From positions 6,293,917 through 6,357,916 of the forward strand of contig CM064690.1 in assembly GCA_032717465.1 (NCBI GenBank): a DNA stretch of 64,000 nt, written 5' to 3'. The DNA is from Coenobita brevimanus. Taxonomy: Eukaryota; Arthropoda; Malacostraca; Decapoda; Coenobitidae. The position numbers and the translations under genes are program-made. The notes below the pieces were generated by a model. It saw nothing but the letters and a program-made list of their open reading frames with translations, had not been told where the DNA came from and did not search any database. Positions 11,815 to 21,199 of this stretch are shown here, piece after piece; position 1 is the first letter of the stretch; each line of letters begins with the position of its first letter.

Positions 11815-13872
11815 TTCTATCTATTGCCAGACGCCTCAATTCCGTTTGGGGTGGCCACAAACAAATCGCCTCCAAGTCGCCCTGTCCCCCGCCATTTCAC
11901 TGCCCTGCTCCCAACTCACACACCCCTCTCTCATATACCTCTCCACCTCATCCCTCCATCTCATCCTCGGCCTCCCCCTTCCTCTTCCCCCCTCCACCTC
12001 ATTCACATACACTCTCTTCGTCAGTCTTTCACCCTCCATCCTCTCCACATGGCCAAACCACCTCAGTGTGTTCCTCATAATGCTTCCTATCACATCCACA
12101 TCCACACCACAACGCTCCTTTATATCCTCATTCATCAGCCTGTCTCTCCATGTGACTCCACAGGCTCCTCTTAAATAACTCATTTCCACTGCTCTCACTC
12201 CTGACTTGTGTCCTTCCAACAACGTCCAAGCTTCACTTCCATACGTTAGAGTTGGTATCACAATACTGTCATGTAGTAACTTTTTCCCTTCCATGCTCAC
12301 TTCCCTGTTTCTTACCACTGCTTTCAAAGAACCAGCAACCTTTCTTCCCTGCTGTACCCTTTCAAGCACTTCACCCTCCAAACCTCCATCCTTACTCATC
12401 ACGCTACCCAAGTACTTAAACGTACTCACATTTTCCAATTCCTCACCATCCAACCTCACTGTACATTCACTGACTTCACCTCTCCCAAAGACCATCACTT
12501 TACTCTTCCCTACATTCACCTTTAGATTCCGTTTCTTACACACTCTCCCAAACTCATCCACCAAGCCTTGCAGCTCCCCTTCGTCTTCACTCAACAACAC
12601 AGTATCATCTGCAAACAACAGTACAGGGAGTTTCCAAACACTATCCTCTCTCACCAGGGCCAATCCAACATCCACTACCCTACCTTGTACCTCTTTTATT
12701 ACCCCATCCATGTACAGATTGAACAATCATGGAGACATGACACATCCCTGTTTCAACCCAACTTTCAAAGAGGAAAATTCACTCAGTTCATCATCCACAC
12801 GCACTGCAGCTTTCACACCATCGTACATACTCTTCACAGCATTCAACAACTTCCCATCTATTCCATATATTCTTAACACTTTCCACAATCCTTGTCTATC
12901 CACCCAGTCATATGCTTTCTCCAAATCCATGAAAGCCGCATACAACTTCTTTCCCTTCTCTAGAAACTTTTCCACTAAAGATCTAAGAATGAATATCTGA
13001 TCTACACAACCTCTTCCCTTCCTAAAGCCTCCCTGTTCTTCTCCAACTAATTTCTCTGTTCTTTCTCTAACTCTGTCAATAAGTATCCTACCATACACTT
13101 TTCCTATTATACTAAGAAGACAAATGCCCCTATGATTACCACACACTTCGTTTTCCCCTTTTCCTTTGTACAAGGGAATAATTATACCTGACTTCCAATC
13201 CTCCGGGACTCTACCTTCCTCCCAGGCCAATCTGCACATCTTCCACATCCATTCTACTACTATCTCTCCTCCATGCTTCAGCATTTCACCACACGCTTCA
13301 TGAATTCCTGGGGCTTTCCCCGATTTAACTTTCTTCATTGCTTCCACAACTTCTATCCTACTGATTTCTTCCTGTCTTCTCACCTCCCTCCTTCTCCCAG
13401 CCATTCCCCAGCCACTTATACTCGCATTACTTCCATCCTCTATGTTCAACAATTAGTAAAAGTGTTCTCTCCATCTGCTCATTTTTTCTCCCTTCTCCAC
13501 AAGTAATCTACCATTTTTATCTTTCACTCCCCTGTTAACTTCACTTCCACCCTGTCTTACTCTTTTCACCACTTTCCAGAACATTTTCTTACAGTCCCTC
13601 CACTTTACACTCAAATTCCTTCCAAATTCCTCATCCACTCTCTTCTTACTCTCTCTTACTAATCTTTTCACCTCTCTCTTTCTACATATAACTCTCTCTT
13701 CCGCCTCTCAACTTCTTCCACGCTCCTATTTCTCATCCATTCATTGTATGCTTTCTTCATTTGTGCCACAGCCTGTCTCACCTCTTCAGTCCACCACGCT
13801 GTTTCTTGCACCCCCCCCCTCCGTCTTCTCTTCCTTCCACACACCACATCACATGCTGCACATATTTCTTCG

Positions 13873-14063
13873 TAGCAGCCGTGGCTCAGTGGGTTAGAGC
13901 GCTCCACTCTGACCGTAGGGTCGGAGGATCGAATCCACCCAAGGGTCATTGGTAGACATCAGGAAGGGCATCCGGTCATAAAATGCTACACGCTCCAAAC
14001 CAAAGTCCTCTACCCAGGGGCAACGCCTTAGCCCTTATCCAAAAAGGGGTAACTGGCGTAAAA
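13873..14063 (+). mobile_element. tRNA-derived SINE, family S1, copy 2, nested in LINE L-B
   Basis: Same family as 10392-10599: A box TGGCTCAGTGG, B box GGATCGAATCC, then the shared body to GGCGTAAAA. It lies antisense to the host LINE and splits its coding region, so it inserted after the LINE. I could not find a clear target-site duplication. Confidence 0.9.
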
Positions 14064-14689
14064 CTCACTTTTAAATATCCTCCACACACCTTCCACGTCT
14101 CCCATCTGCTCCAATTCATATTTGCCCAATCGTTCCTCCACTTGTCTCTTATACTCTGCCTTTTTCTCATCCTCTTGTAACCTTTCCACTCTCCTTGCAA
14201 CTACTCGTTCCTCTCGTCTTTCCCTTCTTCTATTCCTCCATCTTACTTGAATCCTAATTCTGGCCACCACCAAGTAGTGGTCAGAAAGTCCACTCCCCCA
14301 ACCTCTATAAGCACTTGCATCCATTACACATCTTCGCATCCTTTCATCCACACACACATAATCAATCATTGCCTTCCTTTCATTCAGTTCACCACCCACC
14401 CTTCTCATCACTCGCCATGTATACCTGCGGATCATTTTATGCCTGAAGAGGGTATTGGCTATCACCAACCCGCTCCCAGCACATATGTCCACTAACGCAC
14501 TCCCATTCTCATCTATCTCAGCAGGCACACCCCACTCACCAACTATTCCATCCACCTTCACATTCCCAACTTTACCATTCATATCACCGATCAAAAACAC
14601 TCTCTCATTCCTTCCAAACTTTTCCATGCACACTTCTACATTTGTCCAGAACTCTTCTCTCACTCCTCTAGCACGATCTTGCGTTGGCG

Positions 14690-14691
<2 letters not shown>

Positions 14692-14725
<34 letters not shown>
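14692..14725. repeat. (CA)n microsatellite inside the LINE L-B endonuclease
   Basis: A perfect CA run of about 34 bases lies in the antisense of the endonuclease frame. Read on the coding strand it gives an alternating Val-Cys stretch just before the conserved VYAPTQD motif without ending the frame. Confidence 0.9.
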
Positions 14726-14728
<3 letters not shown>

Positions 14729-15310
14729 GCCCACATTTGTATTCCAACTTTCAACTTTACCCACACAATCCTTGACCCAACTGATCCATACTGTCTAATG
14801 CTCTTCTTCCATCATTTACTCAGAACTATACATACTCCTTCCTTTGCCCTCTCATTCTCACCTACTCCTGCACATATACCCCATCCATACTCCCATTCTC
14901 TCACACTTTCTCCTCTCCATTTTGTTTCAGTTATTCCACATACATTCACTTTCGCACCCTCAAGCACCTGGACAATCTCTCTCTCTTTTACCTCATCACT
15001 TGCTCCTCTTACATTCCATGTACCCATTACCAAGTCCTTTGTCCGGTCCTGGGTCGTCATCGTTTGGTCAGTCCTTGTCCGAGGCTTCTTGTTTGTTTTT
15101 TTAGTAAGTTGTTTTCCGGGGAGGGGCACTAACCCTCCGCCAACCCTTTTAGTCGCCTTTTACGACAAGCAGGGATACTGGGGGAGTATTCTTGAACCCC
15201 TCCCCCTACCCCCTACCTCATTAAAAAGCGTCGATTGGGAGAGGCTTAAGCCTCTTGTCACTGCTCCCCCAGTGACGATTTTCCTTCATTCCATATATGG
15301 GTAGGAGCTG

Positions 15311-15318
15311 ATACCCCC

Positions 15319-15367
<49 letters not shown>

Positions 15368-15559
15368 GGTTAAAAAAAAAAAAAAAAATGTAAATACCGC
15401 CTGTTTGCAATTCGGGGTAATAAATAACCGTAGCTTCAACCACTTGCATTTATCATGTGATGAATGAAAAATATGGGTTTAACTAACATAATTATCTACC
15501 TCAAATGACTTCACTTTCGTTGGATGTTTTCTTTGCACTAATGTGTTATAATTTCGCAT
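15311..15559. repeat. (TGTC)n, (TC)n, poly(A) and spacer
   Basis: (TGTC)n at about 15320-15352 merges into (TC)n to 15367 and a poly(A) run at about 15372-15388. The remaining 170 bases are unremarkable. Confidence 0.85.
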
Positions 15560-15672
15560 GTCATTACCATCACTATTAAATTGTTGCTATGATTCAGGTT
15601 TATACTAATTTTATTTCACAAAGATCATTCACGAGCAAGTAGTTTTGGTGTGTTGATTCTTTTATGTATTCT

Positions 15673-15676
<4 letters not shown>

Positions 15677-15718
<42 letters not shown>

Positions 15719-15765
15719 CTATTTTCGTTAATAAGAACAATAATAATAATAATAATAATGAAAGA
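15677..15765. repeat. (TC)n and (AAT)n microsatellites
   Basis: Perfect (TC)n at about 15677-15714, then (AAT)n at about 15740-15760. The equivalent place in unit 2 has a shorter (TC)n and (ACT)n/(AGT)n instead. Confidence 0.92.
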
Positions 15766-15837
15766 AAAGCATTCGGGAGCCGAATGCTCATTGTCCGCAG
15801 GAATATGTTGTTGGCCAAATTACAAGCGTTGCACCGC

Positions 15838-16085
15838 CAGGGGGTGGGGTTGAGGGGTGGTGTTCCCCCCTTGGGGAGCCGGGGGCAGCACCCCCTGGGG
15901 GTGACCGGGGGCGACGCAGCAATGCCTCCCTCCCGAGGGGGGGAGGGGCGCCATTCCTTAACCCCCCCGGGGTGCGCCTCTCTCTCGGGGGTCGGATGGC
16001 GGCGCCTCTCCCTGGCGGGGCTGGGGGGCCACCACCCGCGGGGGGGCCTCGCCCCTCTGGGCTCGGGCCTGGGGACGGCTGCCCT
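15838..16085. repeat. GC-rich minisatellite with alternating G and C runs
   Basis: Short palindromic cores such as CCCCTTGGGG, CCCCCTGGGGG and CCCGAGGGGG repeat every few tens of bases, with G-runs of four to seven on both strands. The plus-strand open frame through it is compositional. A diverged equivalent lies at 47003-47265. It could form G-quadruplexes or cruciforms; that is inference. Confidence 0.8.
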
Positions 16086-16091
16086 CTCTAG

Positions 16092-16314
16092 GAAGGACTG
16101 AAGATTTTCGCCATTTCTTGATACCCTGAAGGCTTCATGAGATATAATGGTGCTAAATTCGGGCAATAAAAACTAGTTGACTTTTGGCAGCCATTTGAGT
16201 GACCTTGACCTTGACCTTGACTGCCTGTTTTCGAACTTGTCCATGATTTTTGCCATACCATGATACCCTGAAGGTTTCATGTTGGTAACTGAAGCCGTTC
16301 ATGAGATATAATGG

Positions 16315-16316
<2 letters not shown>
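16092..16316. repeat. 164-bp tandem repeat, about 1.4 units
   Basis: The phrase TTCATGAGATATAATGG recurs at 16134 and 16298, a spacing of 164. Each unit also has GATACCCTGAAGG and TTGACTTTTGGCAGCCATTT-like segments. Between them (16200-16222) lies a run of three TGACCT hexamers. The same family with more units is at 47270-47660. Confidence 0.88.

Positions 16317-16317
<1 letters not shown>

Positions 16318-16386
<69 letters not shown>
16318..16386. repeat. (AC)n microsatellite
   Basis: Perfect (AC)n run of nearly 70 bases directly at the end of the 164-bp repeat array. Unit 2 has a shorter (AC)n at the matching place (about 47664-47693). Confidence 0.97.
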
Positions 16387-16388
<2 letters not shown>

Positions 16389-16488
16389 AATGACGCTGGC
16401 AAAAATAACATCGCTTCTCCTTGGGAATGGCGGGCGATAGTAATAATAATGCTTATTATTCAGTCTTTCCTCTTCCTTCTCCCTGTGG

Positions 16489-16571
16489 GTGACTCCACAC
16501 TGAGTGGCAAGCCTAATGGTTTCCTGTACACCAGGAAACCATGTACTACGTTGGGTGGTAACCATATAACC
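16489..16571 (+). repeat. Hairpin element H, copy 1
   Basis: An 80-base conserved motif with an imperfect palindrome: ATGGTTTCCTG, a 4-5 base loop, then CAGGAAACCAT, followed by TACTACGTTGGGTGGTAACC. Related copies lie at 25253-25334, 27961-28039 and, on the minus strand, 41967-42039. It directly precedes a SINE here. Confidence 0.85.
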
Positions 16572-16577
16572 AAATTA

Positions 16578-16797
16578 TGGCACCTGGTGGTTTAGTGGGT
16601 AATTACAGCACTCCAATCGGATTGAGCCGGTGAAGGTTTATATCCAAGGGATGGTTGGGGTTATTGCTCATGTAATGCCACTCACGGATGAGTGAGGCTG
16701 ATCACTCTCATCTTAAATGTCAGGACCAAATTGCCTAGCCCCGGGCTTCTACGCTTCTCATAGGGCAACGAAGAATTGGATGATGGATGGATGGATA
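16578..16797 (+). mobile_element. tRNA-derived SINE, family S2, copy 1
   Basis: The head GGTGGTTTAGTGGG is A-box-like, and GAAGGTTTATATCC lies where a B box is expected. The body contains GCTCATGTAATGCCACTCA, and the 3' end is GAATTGGATGATGG followed by (ATGG)n. The body and tail match, in reverse, the sequence at 35700-35879, and the head and body match 25340-25460. Confidence 0.75.
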
Positions 16798-16939
16798 ATT
16801 ATTATAATTATTGCTGTTATCGTTGTCATTATTAATATTATTATGATTGATAGGATTTTTTTCTATTTGACTCTAACTCTCCCCGTCTTTCTATACAGCA
16901 TTTATGAATTATCTACGGTATAAATCTATCAGTCGGACT

Positions 16940-17636
16940 GTATTCTGAGAGATAAGGAATATTCATGTTGGTAATGTCGCTATTATTTGATGGAAAATTT
17001 GTTATCAGTTGTGGAGGTTATGGTATAGTAGTGATGGTATTTGTGATGGCTGTAGTAGTAGAAGTGATAATGGTAGTAATGGTTTTGATAAATGTAGTGG
17101 TAATGTACTTGTGAGGGGACTAGTAGTTTTGGTAGCTTGGGTAGATAAGGTAGTGGTGGTAGATATGGTAGCGATGGTAGTTGTGATTGTGGTCGTGGTG
17201 GTATACGTTTTATAATGGTAGATGTTGTGGCTATTATTGTCATAGTGATAATAGTTATGGTAGCTATCTGTGGCGGCTGATGTGGTGGTTGTGGAAGTAG
17301 TTGTAGTTATGGTGGTGGTACTTGTGATAACGGTCGTGTTAACTGTGGTGGTCGTCGGTGTTATGATCGTGTTGGTGACAGATGTTTTGAAGATGGTGAA
17401 GGTTATCATGATGAAAGTATGAATGATGTTAACAGGACGGTAATGCTTTTAGATTTCAGTGGTGATGATGATGATGATGATGATGGTCATGATGATGGTC
17501 ATGATGATACTTACGATGAGGATAACCTGTACTTCGGCTTTTTTTTTTTTTTTTCATTGAATGCCAGCAAGCTTTTCCAATTTGAGGTTAAACTACTTCA
17601 TAAAACAATAACTTCTTCCCATATCAAGAAAACCCT

Positions 17637-17694
<58 letters not shown>

Positions 17695-17733
17695 CATCCA
17701 CCTCCACGCAGTTAAGAATTTTGTGCTTGACGA

Positions 17734-17792
<59 letters not shown>

Positions 17793-18009
17793 CATATTTA
17801 ACCCTCTAATTTGTAAAAGGACCCTGAATTGACCTTCCTGCATTGCTCCACGCAAATTTTGAGGAATAAGGTGTAATTACTTCCTTGTGTTTTTTAAGTC
17901 ATCTGGGAAAAACCTGCTGCTTTTTGTAATAGATGTTGTTAATCTTCAAAACCGCTGATTAAAATTATATAATGAATAGTGCGATTAATTAGAGTAACTC
18001 CCCCCCATA

Positions 18010-18064
<55 letters not shown>

Positions 18065-18119
18065 GCCTTCATGGTCGTTTTACTAATTTTTCCAGCTGTA
18101 TAATCCTTAATTGTTCTCA
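16940..18119 (+). repeat. GGT-rich 0.98-kb subunit, first tandem copy
   Basis: A GGT/GAT-rich stretch (to about 17515), then poly(T), AGAAAACCCTTGGAGAG with (GA)n at about 17640-17690, (AC)n at 17738-17791 and (TC)n at 18013-18063. The block GTGTTAACTGTGGTGGTCGT at 17336 recurs at 18314, so the period is 978 bases. Short His/Asp/Thr-rich frames are translations of trinucleotides. Confidence 0.85.
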
Positions 18120-18612
18120 CCCATGTTTTGAGATAGTAGTGGTGGATGTGGTAATGATGGTAGTTGTAACTCTGGTGGTGGTGGTGATGGTTTGATTATG
18201 AAAGTGGTAAATGAGGCCATTATTATTGTATATCATTGTGATAGTAGTTATGGTAGCTGTGGCGGTGGATGTTGTGGTTGTTGTAGCTATTGTGGTGGTA
18301 CTTGTAATACTCCGTGTTAACTGTGGTGGTCGTCGGTGTTATGATCGCCTCGGTGACATGTTTTGAAGGTGGTGAAGGTTATGATGAGAGTATGAATTAT
18401 GTCAATAAGATGGTAATGTTTTTTGATGATGGCGATGATGGTGATGATGATGATGACGATGGTGATGATGATGATGATAATGGTGATTTTTATGATAAGG
18501 ATAAAATGTACTTCTTTCGGCTCTTTTTTTCTTCTTTATATACTACCAAGCTTCTGCAGACTGAGGTAAAAGTACTTCATGAAGTAATAATTTCCTCACA
18601 GAAGAAAACCCT

Positions 18613-18656
<44 letters not shown>

Positions 18657-18930
18657 AATCCACCCACATGTAGTTAAGAGTTTCGTGCTTACACACACAC
18701 ACACACACGTTACATTTAATCCTTTAATTTAGAAAAAAGCCGTGTATTAACTTTCCGGCATAGCGTCAGGCAGTTATTACGAAATAACTTGCAATTACTT
18801 CCTTGTGTTTAAGTCATCTGTGAAAGACCTGTTGCCCTTTGTAATAGCTGTTGTTATTCATCAAAACTGTCGGTCAAAATGAATAATGGATTGTACACTT
18901 AATTATAGGAACATCCTCCCCCCTCCTTCC

Positions 18931-18983
<53 letters not shown>

Positions 18984-19040
18984 GCATTCATGCACGTTTT
19001 ACTAATTTATCTCGCTGTAAAATCATTAATTGTTCTTACT
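18120..19040 (+). repeat. GGT-rich 0.98-kb subunit, second tandem copy
   Basis: Repeats the order of the first copy: GGT-rich, GAT-rich, CCCTTGGAGAG with (GA)n at about 18615-18651, a short (AC)n, a CTTCCTTGTGTTTAAGTCATC block (18804; first copy near 17880) and (TC)n at about 18935-18981. A third, interrupted copy is at 47879-50200. Confidence 0.85.
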
Positions 19041-19044
19041 AATG

Positions 19045-19055
19045 CAGAGAGAGAG

Positions 19056-19097
<42 letters not shown>

Positions 19098-19151
19098 CGT
19101 GAGTTGCGTTAATGAGAGTGCGATAGGGACAGAGCATACATTATGTTGTGT

Positions 19152-19242
<91 letters not shown>

Positions 19243-19296
19243 CGTGAGTTGCGTTAATGAGAGTGCGATAGGGACAGAGCATACATATGTTGTGTT

Positions 19297-19360
<64 letters not shown>

Positions 19361-19417
19361 CGTGAGTTGCGTTAATGAGAGTGCGATAGGGAAAGACAGA
19401 GCATACATATGTTGTGT

Positions 19418-19455
<38 letters not shown>
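19045..19455. repeat. Composite tandem array: (AG)n alternating with a ~75-bp unit
   Basis: The unit AATATGCGTGAGTTGCGTTAATGAG... starts near 19093, 19239 and 19355, each copy separated by (AG)n of different length, with a final (AG)n to 19454. Unit identity is very high, so the array arose by recent tandem copying with microsatellite length drift. Confidence 0.92.
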
Positions 19456-19456
<1 letters not shown>

Positions 19457-19919
19457 CTGCCACCGTCTAACGTCCGTAAATTAAAGATAAAAAGACAGTT
19501 TAAGCAAGAGAAAAGTGGTGTAAAAATTATCGGAAATTTTGTCATTTCCATAACTCAGGCTGTTTTTAACGGAGTCTACAGATTTTTTTTAGTCCTCTGT
19601 ACTTTATGTTCAAGAAATCCTCTCTCTCTCTCTCTCTCTCCAGACGGAATATACCTATTGTTTCCTTTTTCTTTCGGGCAACGCAATTGGTCTACCATGA
19701 TCAAGAGACAACTAATGCAGAAATTATACAATAAAATCACCAATTACCTATCGTTCTGGCTGCGACTAAAGAACTTTGTTTTTTGCGATAACTTACATCT
19801 TCATCATATCTTAGGCAAAATATTGAGGCGGTGAGTTGACTGCTCAGTAAGAAAGGGTTGCCTGATATGGTGTTTGTAAAGTGGTGGCATATTTTTATCG
19901 TTAATGCCACCATATCTAC
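19456..19919. other. End block of segmental duplication unit 1; no gene seen
   Basis: Moderately AT-rich sequence whose start matches 50276-50300 and whose second half (from about 19690) matches 57150-57380 in unit 2. Contains a short (TC)n near 19620-19640. A frame at 19454-19834 is not supported by any motif. Confidence 0.7.
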
Positions 19920-20545
19920 AAATGCTCAATATACTCAGTACTACAATGAACGCTGCACTTCACTACACAACCTTACACAAGAATGATACATTACACTAGG
20001 CTACACTACGCTATGCTGCATTACACTAAGCTAGACTACACAGCCCAACACAATGCAGTACCACACGATAGCCGCGGCGCGCGACTCTGAGGTTGTTATT
20101 ATCGTGCCCTAGCAACCTACCCCTCAACAGTGCGACCGGTGTCGCCTAAAATGAGACACTTGTGATTCGTGTATAATAATATTCGTGTATGATGTATTCT
20201 TGCGTAGTTATATGATTCGTGTATAATATGATACGAAATCGGACGCACTTTTGACTGGTAGGTTGCCAGGGAACGATAATGACAACCTGAGTCATGCGCC
20301 GCGACTACTGTATAGTCTGTAGTACACTACACGGCTCAGTCCTACATTTCGTTATGCGTCAGTACACTCCAGTATAGGCTTGTACACTGGATTAAGCTAA
20401 ACTTCAGTACAGTGCAGTATACTTTATCACACCACACCACACTACCTTACTCTACACTACACTACACTACACTGCTTTACACTACATTACACTACACCAC
20501 ACTTTACCACACCACACCACACCACATTATACTGTACATTCAGCT
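19920..20545. repeat. Degenerate ACACT/TACAC tract
   Basis: Plus-strand sequence dominated by CTACAC, TTACAC and CCACAC variants, densest at 20430-20525. It is interrupted by a TIR element at 20069-20307. It looks like a decayed pentanucleotide array. Confidence 0.75.
20069..20307. mobile_element. Small TIR element (MITE) with ~50-bp inverted ends and TA flanks
   Basis: The left end TAGCCGCGGCGCGCGACTC continues to GCAACCTAC. The reverse complement of the right end reads TAGTCGCGGCGCATGACTC and also continues to GCAACCTAC; I count about 50 bases with roughly seven differences. The interior of about 140 bases is AT-rich with repeated GATTCGTGTATAAT and has no frame. TA at both outer edges suggests a TA target duplication as in Tc1/mariner-type elements; the superfamily is inference. 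Confidence 0.8.
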
Positions 20546-20999
<454 letters not shown>

Positions 21000-21199
21000 G
21001 TCGAGTTCGCCTTCCGATCAGTGGTTCTATGAGTCTGGGGTCGATTACTTAGTGGAAATTTTGACTTCCCAGCACTTTTACTAAGCGATTTATTTTGCAA
21101 GTTTCATCTTAACATTTTCTCATATGGACAGTATGCAACATGGTATATAAATCTTCGTGGCACCATTCCCTTAGCGATATATTTTGCGTATAACACAGC
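21000..21199. repeat. ~90-bp satellite units flanking LINE copy 2 (left)
   Basis: Two units with the core TAAGCGATTTATTTTGC (about 21078) and TTAGCGATATATTTTGC (about 21170), spaced about 92. The same core lies beyond the LINE at about 23797, which suggests LINE copy 2 inserted into this array. Related units are at 25430-25800 and a single one is near 10884. Confidence 0.7.

Larger units (their letters stand above)
11836..15129 (-). pseudogene. Endonuclease-reverse transcriptase of LINE L-B, broken
   Basis: Endonuclease begins at TWNVRG near 15025 and includes ITETKW, then IGDMNGKVG near 14590 and a GLSDHYL motif near 14280. The RT domain runs from about 13400: LYKGKGE, RGICLLS, EQGGFRKGRG, MDLEKAYD (motif A), KVGLKQGCVMSP (motif B) and LFADDT (catalytic FADD, near 12610). 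The C-terminal tail has WFGHVERM and RGRPRMRW. Lesions: a TGA at about 12733-12735 directly after CVMSP where the family has Trp; a TAA at about 13450; frameshifts near 13670 and 14030-14060 around the SINE; and a (GT)n expansion inside the endonuclease (14692-14725). Not functional as read. Confidence 0.88.
11815..15310 (-). mobile_element. APE-type non-LTR retrotransposon, type L-B
   Basis: On the minus strand the element begins near 15310 with a 5' UTR containing a GTCGTAAAAGGCGACT hairpin. It continues through endonuclease and reverse transcriptase and ends near 11815 in an AATAGATAG-like tail rather than poly(A). A SINE (13873-14063) is inserted in the coding region. It differs from the Jockey-like family: the endonuclease starts TWNVRG and the protein ends with a GHVERM then RGRPRMRW tail. 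Elements at 28041-30215 and 48483-49633 share this protein type. Clade not assigned. Confidence 0.88.
15560..19950 (+). repeat. Segmental duplication, unit 1
   Basis: Blocks of this segment recur in the same order and orientation at 46660-59550. The shared blocks are: ATTGTTGCTATGATTCAGG (15588 / 46691); the hairpin GCATTCGG-GAG-CCGAATGC (15770 / about 46948); a GC-rich minisatellite; the 164-bp repeat; CGGACTGTATTCTGAGAGAT (16935 / 47877); the GGT-rich region; and the end block GGCTGCGACTAA (19760 / 57207). It carries two copies of a 0.98-kb subunit where unit 2 has one. No gene. Confidence 0.85.
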
